The notes: a model not told the origin generated them from the sequence alone. Positions 45,025 to 54,237 are shown, counted from the stretch's first letter. The stretch is 56,703 bases of DNA from Oscillospiraceae bacterium (GCA_015066005.1 SVPF01000011.1:1-56703), one strand, 5' to 3'. Numbers and translations are program-made.

Positions 45025-46218
45025 ATGAAAACAAATGTTGCAGTTTTTTACGGTTGCCGCAGTGTTGAACACGAGGTTTCAATTATTTCAGCCGTTCAGG
45101 CAATGCGTGCCATTAACCGTGACAAATACGATGTAACCCCCGTTTATGTTACCAAAAACGGTGAAATGTACACAGGCGACAGCCTTTTCACCATTGAGGA
45201 ATACCGCAACCTACCCGAGCTTTTAAAGAAAAGCAAAAAGGTTTATTTTGTGCGTGAGGGTGACAACGTTTTAATGCGCGATATTGAAAAGAAGCCCTTT
45301 AAAAAGGAGGCTGCAACCGTTATTGATGTTGCCTTCCCCGTTGTTCACGGCACCAACTGTGAGGACGGCACAATTCAAGGCTTTTTTGAATATTTAAATC
45401 TCCCCTATGTTGGCTGTGATATTATTTCATCAGCCGTGGGTATGGATAAGGCGGTTTTTAAGGATGTACTTAAAAATGCAGGTCTTCCCACACTTGACTG
45501 CATTACCTTCCGCGCGCGCGAATATGTTGCCGAAAAGGAAGCTATTTGCAAAAAAATTGCAAAAGAAGTCGGCTTCCCACTTATTGTTAAGCCTGTAAAC
45601 CTTGGCTCAAGCGTTGGTATTACAAAGGTTAATACTGAAAACGAGCTTGACTCAGCCATAATGCTTGCAATTTCCTTTGCTGACAAGGTTTTGGTTGAAA
45701 AGGCAATTACCTCCCTTCGTGAAATTAACTGTTCCGTGCTTGGCAACGCCGATGAATGTGAAGCCAGCGTTTGTGAAGAGCCATTTATGAACGATGAAAT
45801 TTTATCCTATGAAGATAAATATATGGGCAACTCCAAAAACGGCGGTCAAAGTAAGGGTATGGCATCCCTTGGTCGTAAAATCCCTGCCGACTTAAGCGAA
45901 GAAAAGTCAAACGAAATCCGTGCTTTAGCCTGTAAAATCTTTAAGGCTATCGGTGCTAACGGCGTTGTAAGGATTGACTTTATGATTGACACTTCAACCG
46001 ATACCGTTTACGCTAATGAAATTAACACTATTCCGGGCTCACTCGCATTCTATTTGTGGGAAGCTACGGGTGTTAAATACAGCGAGCTTATTGACCGTAT
46101 GATTGACCTTGCATTCCGCCGTCAGCGCGGTCGCGAAAACATTACCTACACCATTGACACTAACATTTTGTCGGGTGTGTCATTCGGTACAAAGGGCGCT
46201 AAAGGGGCTAAGATGTAA
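45025..46218 (+). CDS. ddl: D-alanine-D-alanine ligase family protein
   Basis: A 397-residue ATP-grasp ligase, longer than typical Ddl (about 310-370). FYGCRSVEHEVSIISAVQAM, NLPYVGCDIISSAVGMDKAVFKD, KPVNLGSSVGITKV and NEINTIPGSLAFYLWEATG are present; the last replaces the usual IPGFT-S-YP. It should supply the D-Ala-D-Ala dipeptide to the MurF-like enzyme. A depsipeptide or other dipeptide specificity cannot be ruled out. Start is ATG 45025 with AAGGTGA upstream. Stop overlaps the next gene (TAATG). Confidence 0.88.
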   Translation: MKTNVAVFYGCRSVEHEVSIISAVQAMRAINRDKYDVTPVYVTKNGEMYTGDSLFTIEEYRNLPELLKKSKKVYFVREGDNVLMRDIEKKPFKKEAATVIDVAFPVVHGTNCEDGTIQGFFEYLNLPYVGCDIISSAVGMDKAVFKDVLKNAGLPTLDCITFRAREYVAEKEAICKKIAKEVGFPLIVKPVNLGSSVGITKVNTENELDSAIMLAISFADKVLVEKAITSLREINCSVLGNADECEASVCEEPFMNDEILSYEDKYMGNSKNGGQSKGMASLGRKIPADLSEEKSNEIRALACKIFKAIGANGVVRIDFMIDTSTDTVYANEINTIPGSLAFYLWEATGVKYSELIDRMIDLAFRRQRGRENITYTIDTNILSGVSFGTKGAKGAKM

Positions 46219-47402
46219 TGACAAGACTTTTAACCCGTCTTTTTATTAAAAATCCCGATGACGTAAAAAACAACAACACCCGTGAAGCCTATGGCTCGTT
46301 AAGCGGCGTTGTAGGTATTATTTGCAATTTGTTACTGTGTGCCTTTAAAATAACCGTGGGACTGCTGACAGCCAGTATTTCAATTATAGCCGACGGCTTT
46401 AACAACCTATCAGATATGGGGTCATCTGTAATTACAATTTTAGGCTTTAAGCTTGCGAATAAGCCCGCCGATAAGGACCACCCCTTCGGTCACGGAAGAA
46501 TTGAATATATGTCGGCCTTTATTGTGGCAATTTTAATTATGCTTGTTGGCTTCGAGCTGATGAAAACCTCGGTTACTGCATTGGCCAACGGCACCGCAAT
46601 GCCCGTATATTCTATCGCTTCTATTATTGTTTTGGCCGTTTCGGTAATATTTAAGCTTTGGCTTTACATATTCAACCGTAAAATAGGTAAAAAAATCGAA
46701 TCCGAAACCCTGCTTGCCACCGCGCAGGATTCGCTTAATGATTCTATAGCAACCGCTGTAATCTTACTTTCGGTTGCTGTAAGTAAAATGGTTGCACTTC
46801 CCTTTAATTTGGACGCTGTAATGGGTATTGCCGTTTCACTGTTTATTCTTTTTGCAGGCATTAACGCCGCTAAGGAAACACTAAACCGCATTTTAGGTGA
46901 ACCCCCCAGTCCCGAGCTTATTACTGATATTGAGGCCGCCATTTTATCTCGTAAGGACTTTGTAGGTATTCACGACCTTATTGTTCACAACTACGGCCCC
47001 GGAAGGCTGTTTGCATCGGTGCATGTTGAGGTCCCACAAGACATTAATATTGTTGAATGTCACGAGCAAATTGACCTTTGCGAAAAAGAAATTTACGACA
47101 ATTTGGGTGTGTCATTAGTCATTCATATGGACCCTATGGATGTAAATAACGAGCAGGTTGCCTTTGTGCGTTCACAGCTTAGCGACGGTATAAAGGTTAT
47201 TCACCCCGACCTTACCCTTCACGATTTTAGAATGACCCCAATGGCCGACACACAAACAAATCTTGTTTTTGATGTTGTAATTCCGCAAGAGCTAAAACTC
47301 AGCGAAAAGGAGCTTAACGGAAAAATTTCGCAAATTGCAAAGCTTATTAACCCCACATTTTGCTGTGTTATAACCTTTGACCGTGATTTCACAGGTCGTT
47401 AA
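46218..47402 (+). CDS. cation diffusion facilitator (CDF) family metal transporter
   Basis: A 394-residue exporter with about six TM helices. The metal-site segments ADGFNNLSDMGSS and DHPFGHGRIEYMSAF are intact, as is AQDSLNDSIATAV. An extended cytoplasmic C-terminal domain (about 210-394) carries HIHMD-like and HDFRMT stretches. Metal (Zn, Mn, Fe or Co) is not readable. The ATG overlaps the ddl stop by one base, so it is in the same operon, although the functional link to wall synthesis is unclear. Confidence 0.9.
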   Translation: MTRLLTRLFIKNPDDVKNNNTREAYGSLSGVVGIICNLLLCAFKITVGLLTASISIIADGFNNLSDMGSSVITILGFKLANKPADKDHPFGHGRIEYMSAFIVAILIMLVGFELMKTSVTALANGTAMPVYSIASIIVLAVSVIFKLWLYIFNRKIGKKIESETLLATAQDSLNDSIATAVILLSVAVSKMVALPFNLDAVMGIAVSLFILFAGINAAKETLNRILGEPPSPELITDIEAAILSRKDFVGIHDLIVHNYGPGRLFASVHVEVPQDINIVECHEQIDLCEKEIYDNLGVSLVIHMDPMDVNNEQVAFVRSQLSDGIKVIHPDLTLHDFRMTPMADTQTNLVFDVVIPQELKLSEKELNGKISQIAKLINPTFCCVITFDRDFTGR

Positions 47403-47419
47403 ATTACATACACATAAAA

Positions 47420-47443
47420 AACACCGCTCTTTCGAGCGGTGTT
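47420..47443. terminator. bidirectional terminator between CDF gene and ispH
   Basis: AACACCGCTC (47420-47429) and GAGCGGTGTT (47434-47443) with loop TTTC, followed by AATTTTT on the plus strand and TTTTTT on the minus strand. Confidence 0.85.
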
Positions 47444-47458
47444 AATTTTTGCTTTAAA

Positions 47459-49486
47459 TTATTCAGCAACTTCTTCTGCTACTTCGGCGGGTGCTTCCTC
47501 TACTTCAGCTTCGGGAGCAGCCACTTCCTCTTCGGGCAACAATGCACGGATAGAAAGGCTGATGCGCTTCTTTTCAGTGTCAATTGCGGTAATCTTAGCT
47601 TCAACTTCCTGACCGATGGTTAATTCATCAGCAGGCTTATTGATGCGCTTGTTAGCAATTTGAGAAATGTGGATAAGACCATCAATTCCGGGAATGATAC
47701 GGGCAAATGCACCGTATGTAGTCATACTAACGATAGTAACCTTAACAACATCATCAACATTGTAGTTGTTTGTGAAGATGGTCCAGGGGTTTTCCTCATC
47801 CTTCTTGTAGCCAAGAGAAATTTTCTTCTTTTCTACATCAAGGTCCTTAACATATACTTCAACAGTATCGCCAACTAAAACAACCTCGGACGGATTCTTA
47901 ATACGAGCCCAAGAAAGCTCAGAAATATGAATCATACCGTCAACGCCGCCGATATCAACAAATGCGCCATAGCTTGTAAGCGACTTAACAGTGCCTGTAA
48001 AGCGGTCGCCAACAGCGATATTAGCCCATACCTTTTCTTCAGCAGCCTTCTTTTCTTCGCGAAGCACGCTGCGGATAGAACCAACAGCTCTGCGGCCGCG
48101 ACCGATTTCAATAATACGGAAGGAAACCTCCTTACCCTTAAGGTCTTCGAGAGAATCATTTCTGGAAGCGGTTGCCTGCGATGCGGGGATAAATACTTTT
48201 ACATTGTTGACATAAGCAACTACGCCGCCCTTAATGATTTCACGAACAACACCCTTAACGATTTCGCCCGATTCCTTAGCGGCAACTATATTATCCCAAC
48301 CGGCAATAGCATCGTAACGACGCTTTGAAAGCATTGCGGTTCCTTCCATATCGCTAATCTTCATAATAATAAGATTAAGCTCGTCATTAACCTTTACTTC
48401 ATCAACAAGGTTAACGTTGGGGTCAGAAGAATATTCGCTTGCTGTGATATAGCCTGTAACTCCTCTGCCGATATCCACTGTAATTTCAGAGGAATTAACA
48501 GCGATAACAACGCCAGTAACCTTCTGATCACTTGTTAAGCTGTTGAGTGAAGCTTCGAATGCTTCCTCGTCTGTCATTTCTTCGAAGCTTTTGGGGGCAG
48601 CTTGAACTTCCTCTTCAACCTGCTCAACCGGTTGTAAATTTTCTGTCATGGTTTTTAAAACCTCCTTTATAATACCTGCAGGTGTGGAAGCACCCGCAAC
48701 AACAGCAATGTTTTCGCAATTGGAAAAATTACTGATATTAAGCTCATCAGCAGTTTCGACCCAATATGTATTGGAGCAATTGGCCCGACAAACGTCATAA
48801 AGCTTTGCCGTGTTTGAGCTACCCTTACCACCGATAACAACAACACCGTCGCTATCCTTTGCAAGCTCAAAAGCCTCCTGCTGCCTCATTGCAGTTGCAT
48901 TACATATTGTATCAAAAATTTCTGCATTTGTACACACTTTTTTTAAAAAAAATGCAATTTTTTCCCAAACTTTTTTGTTAAAAGTGGTTTGTGAAACTAA
49001 AATCACCTTTTTTTCGACAAAATTTGCGTTTTTATCAAGTAAATCGGTGAGTTCATCCTCATTACTAACAACAAAAGTATTGCCTGTGCTATGACCGACA
49101 ATGCCCTTTACTTCTTGGTGATTTATATCACCTGCAACAATTATAACATAACCTTCACGGCTTTTATCACTTACAATTTTGTGTATTTTTGAAACAAAGG
49201 TGCAGGTGGCATCAACATAACGGATATTATTGTTTATACAATAATCAATAACCGACTGCTCTACCCCGTGCGAACGGATAACAAGCACCTCGTTTTCTTT
49301 TGCCTCATCGGGTGAAGAAACAATTCTTACCCCTTTTTTTGAAAGCTCATCTACAAGCTGTGGGTTATGAATTATAGGCCCCAAGGTACAAACCCTTTCG
49401 CCTTTTTCTATTAAATCATAAACTGTATTCACCGCACGGTTAACGCCAAAGCAAAAGCCTGCGGTTTTTGCAAGTTTAATGTTCAT
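47459..49486 (-). CDS. ispH: 4-hydroxy-3-methylbut-2-enyl diphosphate reductase fused to S1 RNA-binding domains (IspH-RpsA)
   Basis: A 675-residue fusion. Residues 1-280 are IspH, the last enzyme of the MEP isoprenoid pathway, with the [4Fe-4S] cysteines at C12 (TAGFCFGV), about 96 (VDATCTFV) and about 195 (DTICNATAMRQ). Residues about 315-650 hold four S1 domains, including TGTVKSLTSYGAFVDIGGVD and VTIVSMTTYGAFARIIPGID, then an acidic Ala/Glu tail. This fusion is well known in Clostridia, where it provides a ribosomal-S1-like protein. It follows cmk by 3 bases, mirroring the cmk-rpsA order of other bacteria. Confidence 0.95.
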   Translation of the reverse strand: MNIKLAKTAGFCFGVNRAVNTVYDLIEKGERVCTLGPIIHNPQLVDELSKKGVRIVSSPDEAKENEVLVIRSHGVEQSVIDYCINNNIRYVDATCTFVSKIHKIVSDKSREGYVIIVAGDINHQEVKGIVGHSTGNTFVVSNEDELTDLLDKNANFVEKKVILVSQTTFNKKVWEKIAFFLKKVCTNAEIFDTICNATAMRQQEAFELAKDSDGVVVIGGKGSSNTAKLYDVCRANCSNTYWVETADELNISNFSNCENIAVVAGASTPAGIIKEVLKTMTENLQPVEQVEEEVQAAPKSFEEMTDEEAFEASLNSLTSDQKVTGVVIAVNSSEITVDIGRGVTGYITASEYSSDPNVNLVDEVKVNDELNLIIMKISDMEGTAMLSKRRYDAIAGWDNIVAAKESGEIVKGVVREIIKGGVVAYVNNVKVFIPASQATASRNDSLEDLKGKEVSFRIIEIGRGRRAVGSIRSVLREEKKAAEEKVWANIAVGDRFTGTVKSLTSYGAFVDIGGVDGMIHISELSWARIKNPSEVVLVGDTVEVYVKDLDVEKKKISLGYKKDEENPWTIFTNNYNVDDVVKVTIVSMTTYGAFARIIPGIDGLIHISQIANKRINKPADELTIGQEVEAKITAIDTEKKRISLSIRALLPEEEVAAPEAEVEEAPAEVAEEVAE

Positions 49487-49489
49487 AAA

Positions 49490-50152
49490 TTAAATTCGTT
49501 CCTTAACAATATTTAAAATAAGCTGAAGCGACTGTTCGGGGTCTAGTCCGGTTGTGTCGGCCAAAACAGCATCTTCCGCCTGCTTTAGTGGTGCGATTTC
49601 ACGGTGAGAATCGTTATAATCACGCTGAACCATATCGTCATAAACCTCTTTAAAGGTAACGCTCATACCTTTGCTTATAAGCTCATCGTAACGGCGGCGT
49701 GCACGCTCCTCTGCTGAGGCGGTAAGAAAGATTTTAACAGTAGCGTTTGGCAAAACAACCGTGCCAATATCACGCCCGTCCATTAAAACATCATTTTCCC
49801 TTGCAAGCTTTCGTTGCATTTCCAAAAGAAAGGCACGCACCTCACCCTTTGCCGAAACGGCGGAAGCCATCATAGAAGCTACGGGTGTGCGGATTTCCTC
49901 ACTCACATCCTCGCCATCCAAAAACACTCGCTGCTCACCGTTTACGAAGCGAATATCCACCGTTGTGTCAGCCAAAACCGAAGGGATATCACAATTAAGG
50001 TCAGTATTAGCGCCCATTTTGGAAAACTTAAGCCCAACAGTGCGATAAAGCGCACCCGTATCAACATAAATAAAGCCAAGCTGTGCAGCGGCCTTGCGGG
50101 CCAGTGTGCTTTTACCTGCACCTGCAGGACCGTCAATAGCAACTGATATCAT
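49490..50152 (-). CDS. cmk: (d)CMP kinase
   Basis: A 220-residue nucleotide kinase phosphorylating CMP and dCMP. P-loop AIDGPAGAGKSTLAR is at the N-terminus; YVDTGALYRTVG and MDGRDIGTVVLPNA are CMP-site segments. ATG 50152 (MISVAID) is chosen with GGGAG twelve bases upstream; a TTG four codons earlier is adjacent to the GGGAG and less likely. Confidence 0.95.
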   Translation of the reverse strand: MISVAIDGPAGAGKSTLARKAAAQLGFIYVDTGALYRTVGLKFSKMGANTDLNCDIPSVLADTTVDIRFVNGEQRVFLDGEDVSEEIRTPVASMMASAVSAKGEVRAFLLEMQRKLARENDVLMDGRDIGTVVLPNATVKIFLTASAEERARRRYDELISKGMSVTFKEVYDDMVQRDYNDSHREIAPLKQAEDAVLADTTGLDPEQSLQLILNIVKERI

Positions 50153-50170
50153 AAAATGCGGCAACTCCCA

Positions 50171-51403
50171 TCAAACATTTTGACCGGCCAAATAACCGGT
50201 AGAAAAAGCAATTTGCAAATTAAAGCCACCTGTAAAGGCGTCAACATCTATAACCTCACCCGCAAAGAAAAGGCCCGAAATCAGCTTAGATTCCATAGTA
50301 GCGGGGTTAATTTCCTTAACCGATACACCACCGCGGGTAATTATAGCCTCTTCCACAGGGCGAAGCCCCGTAACAGTCAAGGGGAATTTTTTTATAATTT
50401 CGCAAAGGCGCAGGCGCTCCTCACGGCTGATTTGGTTAACCTTTTTGTCCCCCTGAATGCCCGAAAGCTTTACCACAACGGGTATTAAGCTTTTAGGCAG
50501 TAATGCATCAAGCGAATTTGCAAAGTCCTTATTTTGAAGCTGTGAAAAATCCCTTAAAATGCGGTTATCAAGCATATCAAGGCTTAACGCAGGCTTCAAA
50601 TCGATTGAAACACTATATTCCTTCCCCGCTTTAACATAAGCCGAAGCCGACAATACAAGCGGACCCGAAATACCGAAATGTGTAAACAGCATTTCACCCA
50701 TTTCACTGAAAACGGGCTTTTTCTTACCGTTTTCAAAAAGTGAAAGGGTTACATTCTTAAGGCTTAAGCCCGAAAGGCGTGTGCAAAAGCCTTCGTGACA
50801 GTTCATAGGCACCAATGAGCCCGAAATTTCGGTAACAGTGTGCCCTAAAGCCTTCGCCATTCGGTAACCGTCACCTGTAGAGCCTGTAACAGTATATGAA
50901 GCGCCGCCCGTGGCAATTACCGCGCTGTCAGCAGGTAAAACATCCCCGTTCGAAAGCTTTACACCCGTTACCCTTTCATTTTCAGTGAGAACGGCAACCA
51001 CTTCGCCGTTTAATATTTTAACACCGTTAGCCTTTACAGCATTAACCAAAGCGTCGACAATATCCACCGCTTTATCAGAAACGGGAAAAACACGGTTGCC
51101 CCTTTCGGTTTTAAGGGGTACGCCAACACTTTCAAAAAAGGTCATAGTGTCCTGCGGTAAGAAGGATGAAAAGGCCGAATACAAAAACCTAGGGTTTCGC
51201 GGTGTGTTGGCAATTAAAGCATCCATATCACAGTTGTTGGTAACATTACACCTGCCCTTACCGGTTATCATAACCTTTCTGGCAGGGCGGCTATTCTTTT
51301 CAACCACCGTCACAGCGGCGCCACCGTTTCTATACTTATTAGCCGCGCTTATTGCAGCCTTAAGCCCAGCAGCACCCCCGCCGATTATAACAACATTTTT
51401 CAA
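50171..51403 (-). CDS. HI0933/BaiN-family FAD-dependent oxidoreductase
   Basis: A 410-residue flavoprotein. The dinucleotide fold VVIIGGGAAGLKAAISAA is followed by KVMITGKGRCNVTNNCD, the family hallmark, and the C-terminal GLFFAGEVIDVDAFTGGFNLQIAFSTGYLAG. Related clostridial proteins include BaiN (bile-acid dehydroxylation in C. scindens), but most members are housekeeping and uncharacterised; bile-acid activity should not be assumed. Start is TTG 51403 with AGGTGA upstream. First gene of a run with cmk and ispH, an arrangement common in clostridia. Confidence 0.88.
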   Translation of the reverse strand: MKNVVIIGGGAAGLKAAISAANKYRNGGAAVTVVEKNSRPARKVMITGKGRCNVTNNCDMDALIANTPRNPRFLYSAFSSFLPQDTMTFFESVGVPLKTERGNRVFPVSDKAVDIVDALVNAVKANGVKILNGEVVAVLTENERVTGVKLSNGDVLPADSAVIATGGASYTVTGSTGDGYRMAKALGHTVTEISGSLVPMNCHEGFCTRLSGLSLKNVTLSLFENGKKKPVFSEMGEMLFTHFGISGPLVLSASAYVKAGKEYSVSIDLKPALSLDMLDNRILRDFSQLQNKDFANSLDALLPKSLIPVVVKLSGIQGDKKVNQISREERLRLCEIIKKFPLTVTGLRPVEEAIITRGGVSVKEINPATMESKLISGLFFAGEVIDVDAFTGGFNLQIAFSTGYLAGQNV

Positions 51404-51432
51404 GCCTCTTCACCTCGCAATCATCTTTTCTA

Positions 51433-51461
51433 TTTTACAATAAAAAGCGACAAAAGTAAAG
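51433..51461 (-). promoter_or_regulatory. promoter of the flavoprotein-cmk-ispH operon
   Basis: On the minus strand, TTTACT (51461-51456), 17-base spacer and TAAAAT (51438-51433). Confidence 0.5.
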
Positions 51462-51493
51462 GCTTAAAACCCTTTTTAAAAAATAGAAAATGT

Positions 51494-51532
51494 AAAAAAA
51501 TCAAAACCGCAGACTGTAAAATCCACGGTTTT
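51494..51532 (-). terminator. terminator of serC-serA
   Basis: AAAACCG (51503-51509) with CGGTTTT (51526-51532), extended by wobble pairs, followed on the minus strand by GA and seven T residues. Confidence 0.7.
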
Positions 51533-51537
51533 AAATT

Positions 51538-52698
51538 TTAGATAATTCTTACACGAATAACGCCGTCAATTTCATTGATTTCCTTTTCAAGTGTAGCAAT
51601 ATCAGCATCACCAATGTCAAGCATTGTGTAAGCGTAATCGCCCTTTGACTTGTTAAGAAGGTTTTCAATGTTAATGCCATCGTCTGAAACTAGACCTGTA
51701 ATTTTGGTAATCATATTAGGAATATTCTTATGAATTACGCAAACACGGTTTTTACCGCTTCTGGGCATTGTAACCTCAGGAAGATTTACAGAATTTACAA
51801 TGTTACCGTTTTCGATGTAATCAATAAGCTCCTTAGCAGCCATTGAAGCGCAGTTATCCTCAGATTCGGGGGTAGAAGCACCCAAGTGAGGAATTGCAAT
51901 AACACCGTCAACATCTAATACCGCATCGGTCGGGAAGTCAGTAACATATGCTGCAACCTTGCCCGATTCAAGCGCTGCAATTAGTGCCGCATCGTTAACC
52001 AAAGCCGCACGCGAGAAGTTAAGAATGCGAACGCCGTCCTTCATTTTAGCAATAGTATCAGCGTTAATCATATTCTTGGTGCCGTCAACAAGCGGTACAT
52101 GAATTGTGATATAATCACAGTTTGCGTAAATTTCGTTAATATCGTTAATGTAAACAGCGTTATGGTTTAAGTTCCAAGCTGACTTTACCGACAAATAAGG
52201 GTCGTAGCCGTAAACGGTCATACCAAGGTGATTTGCAGCGTTTGCAACCATAACACCAATAGCGCCAAGACCGATAACACCAAGCTTTTTACCCTTAATT
52301 TCAGGACCGCCGAATGCACCCTTGCCCTTTTCAACCATTTTGCCAACCTCGGCACCGTTGCCCTTTAAGGTTTTAGCCCATTCAATACCTGAAACAACAC
52401 GGCGCGATGAAAGGAAAAGACCTGCTAAAACAAGCTCCTTAACAGCGTTAGCGTTAGCACCCGGAGTGTTGAAAACAACAATGCCCTGTTCAGAGCAGCG
52501 GTCAATCGGAATATTGTTAGTACCTGCACCTGCACGGGCAATAGCCTTTAAGGTAGCGGGAAATTCGGTGTCGTGAAGTGCGGCAGAACGAACAATCGCA
52601 CCGTCGGCATTTTCAACCTCATCACCAATGGTATATTTTTCATCAAAAACCTCTAAACCCGATTTAGAGATTTTATTATAGGTTTTAATCTTATACAT
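51538..52698 (-). CDS. serA: D-3-phosphoglycerate dehydrogenase with ACT domain
   Basis: A 386-residue enzyme of serine synthesis oxidising 3-phosphoglycerate. The NAD-binding motif LGVIGLGAIGVMVANAANHLG is central; catalytic Arg (FSRAALVND), Glu and His (IPHLGASTPESE) segments are present. A C-terminal ACT domain (about 315-386, VCVIHKNIPNMITKITGLVSDDG) suggests serine feedback. It lacks the long insertion of mycobacterial SerA. ATG overlaps the serC stop (TAATG). Confidence 0.93.
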   Translation of the reverse strand: MYKIKTYNKISKSGLEVFDEKYTIGDEVENADGAIVRSAALHDTEFPATLKAIARAGAGTNNIPIDRCSEQGIVVFNTPGANANAVKELVLAGLFLSSRRVVSGIEWAKTLKGNGAEVGKMVEKGKGAFGGPEIKGKKLGVIGLGAIGVMVANAANHLGMTVYGYDPYLSVKSAWNLNHNAVYINDINEIYANCDYITIHVPLVDGTKNMINADTIAKMKDGVRILNFSRAALVNDAALIAALESGKVAAYVTDFPTDAVLDVDGVIAIPHLGASTPESEDNCASMAAKELIDYIENGNIVNSVNLPEVTMPRSGKNRVCVIHKNIPNMITKITGLVSDDGINIENLLNKSKGDYAYTMLDIGDADIATLEKEINEIDGVIRVRII

Positions 52699-53780
52699 TA
52701 TGCGTTTTCCTCCTCGAATTTCTTCATAAATTCAACAAGCTTTTCTACGCCTTCAATAGGCATTGCATTGTAAATAGATGCACGCATACCGCCAACGCTG
52801 CGGTGACCCTTAAGATTAACAAAGCCTGCCTTCTTGCTTTCAGCAACGAATTTTGCATCAAGCTCATCATTACCTGTAATAAAGGGAACATTCATAAGTG
52901 AACGGTCCTCGGGAACAACTGTACCCTTGAACATCTTGGAATTATCAAGGAAATCGTAAAGAATTTTAGCCTTCTTTTCGTTTAGTTCCTTCATCTTCTC
53001 AAGTCCACCCATTTTCTTAATCCACTTAAATGTAAGACCTGCAACATAAATTGCATAGCAAGGGGGTGTATTAAACATTGAGCCGTTTTCGGAATGTGTG
53101 TCGTACTTGAGCATTGTGGGAGTAATATCCATAGCGTTGCCGATAAGGTCTTTACGGATAATTACAATGGTAACACCGGCGGGAGCAACGTTCTTTTGTG
53201 CGCCTGCATAAAGTACGCCAAACTTGGTAACATCAATCGGTTCGGACAAAATGCAGCTTGAAATATCAGCTACAAGGGGAACGTCACCTGTTTCGGGAAT
53301 ATAGTTATACTTTGTACCGTAAATAGTGTTGTTGAAGCAGATGTGAACATAGTCGGCATCCTTGTCAAAATCTTCAGCAGCTACTTTGGGGATATAGCTG
53401 AAGGTTTTATCCTTAGAAGAAGCAACAAGGCGTGCTTCACCATAGCGTGCGGCTTCTTGATAAGCCTTGTTAGCCCACTGACCCGTAACAATAAAGTCAG
53501 CCTTCTTATTCTTATTCATAAGGTTTAAGGGAAGCATTGCAAACTGGGTAGATGCACCGCCCTGTAAGAAAAGAACAGCGTAATTGTCAGGAATGTTCAT
53601 AATCTCACGAAGGTTTGCTTCTGTCTCATCAAAAATTGCCTGATATTCTTTTGAACGGTGAGACATTTCCATAACCGATTGACCGCTTGTGCCATATTCT
53701 AACATTTCGTCTGCAGCAGTCTTTAAAACCTCTTCAGGTAACATAGAAGGACCTGCGCTGAAATTGTAAACTCTTGCCAT
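52698..53780 (-). CDS. serC: phosphoserine aminotransferase
   Basis: A 360-residue PLP enzyme converting 3-phosphohydroxypyruvate to phosphoserine. VYNFSAGPSMLPEEVL, the PLP-lysine segment LYAGAQKNVAPAGV and GHRSVGGMRASIYNAMP are diagnostic. ATG 53780 has GGAGGT seven bases upstream; upstream codons to 53825 belong to the promoter. Phosphoserine phosphatase is not in the window. Confidence 0.96.
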   Translation of the reverse strand: MARVYNFSAGPSMLPEEVLKTAADEMLEYGTSGQSVMEMSHRSKEYQAIFDETEANLREIMNIPDNYAVLFLQGGASTQFAMLPLNLMNKNKKADFIVTGQWANKAYQEAARYGEARLVASSKDKTFSYIPKVAAEDFDKDADYVHICFNNTIYGTKYNYIPETGDVPLVADISSCILSEPIDVTKFGVLYAGAQKNVAPAGVTIVIIRKDLIGNAMDITPTMLKYDTHSENGSMFNTPPCYAIYVAGLTFKWIKKMGGLEKMKELNEKKAKILYDFLDNSKMFKGTVVPEDRSLMNVPFITGNDELDAKFVAESKKAGFVNLKGHRSVGGMRASIYNAMPIEGVEKLVEFMKKFEEENA

Positions 53781-53799
53781 AATAATGACCTCCAAAAAA

Positions 53800-53843
53800 T
53801 AATGTACGCAATACATTATATTCACCTAATATACTAATGTCAA
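53800..53843 (-). promoter_or_regulatory. consensus serC promoter with overlapping palindromic operator
   Basis: On the minus strand, TTGACA (53843-53838), 17-base spacer and TATAAT (53820-53815), all consensus. A 7-base inverted repeat TAATGTA-CGCAA-TACATTA (53800-53818) covers the -10 and the start site, a typical repressor position. The next upstream AT-rich stretch has a second TTGACA. Confidence 0.7.
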
Positions 53844-54108
53844 TAGGTTTGTTAAAAACTTGTCAATCTTTTTGTAATTTTTTGGGATTTTTACAAAAAG
53901 ATTGTTAAATTTGTAACGATTTCTTAACTTTCAGCGTATTCAACCTTATAAATTGAGGATTATCGCTTACGCGAGGTAATAAGTAAGAGGTAATAGTGAA
54001 TAGGTTCGGTGTCGCTTCGCGACGGATTAAAATAGAGGTTTAGCGGTGAGGCGAAATTCGTAATTCGGAATGCGTAATTCGTAATTATTTTGCAAATTAG
54101 AATGTATA

Positions 54109-54237
54109 TTCGTAGGGGCAAGCGTCCCCGATTGCCCGCTAGCGATTTGTCACGTTTTTGCGGACAGTCCGGGAGGCCTGTCCCTACAAATTCTTAATAT
54201 AGTTTGTGCTTCATTATCCCGATAAACTATAATTTGA
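54109..54237 (+). repeat. GTAGGG...CCCTAC doublet plus conserved 3' terminal unit (repeat C)
   Basis: GTAGGGGC (54112-54119) faces CCCTAC (54182-54187) in inverted orientation. The segment TTGCGGACAGTCCGGGAGG...CCCTAC (54158-54187) recurs at 56040-56070. The last part, GTTTGTGCTTCATTATCCCG... to 54237, is the terminal unit also found at 7191-7227 and, inverted, at 42399 and 55865. Upstream, 53940-54108 has tandem GTAATTC-type short repeats (about 54050-54085) and a GTCGCTTCGCGAC palindrome, but no gene. Confidence 0.8.

Noticed and set aside
43458-46218. Vancomycin-resistance cluster
   Set aside because: No VanH, VanX, VanY or VanS/R-like genes are present and the ligase is closer to Ddl than to VanA/B; left as a wall-synthesis operon with unusual features.
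47459-49486. Frameshift or misassembly joining ispH to rpsA
   Set aside because: The IspH-S1 fusion is a well-known normal gene structure in Clostridia and the frame is continuous with a natural linker.
50171-51403. Bile-acid dehydroxylation gene baiN
   Set aside because: The family match is to the broad HI0933 group, and no other bai genes are nearby; the cmk/ispH neighbourhood points to a housekeeping flavoprotein.
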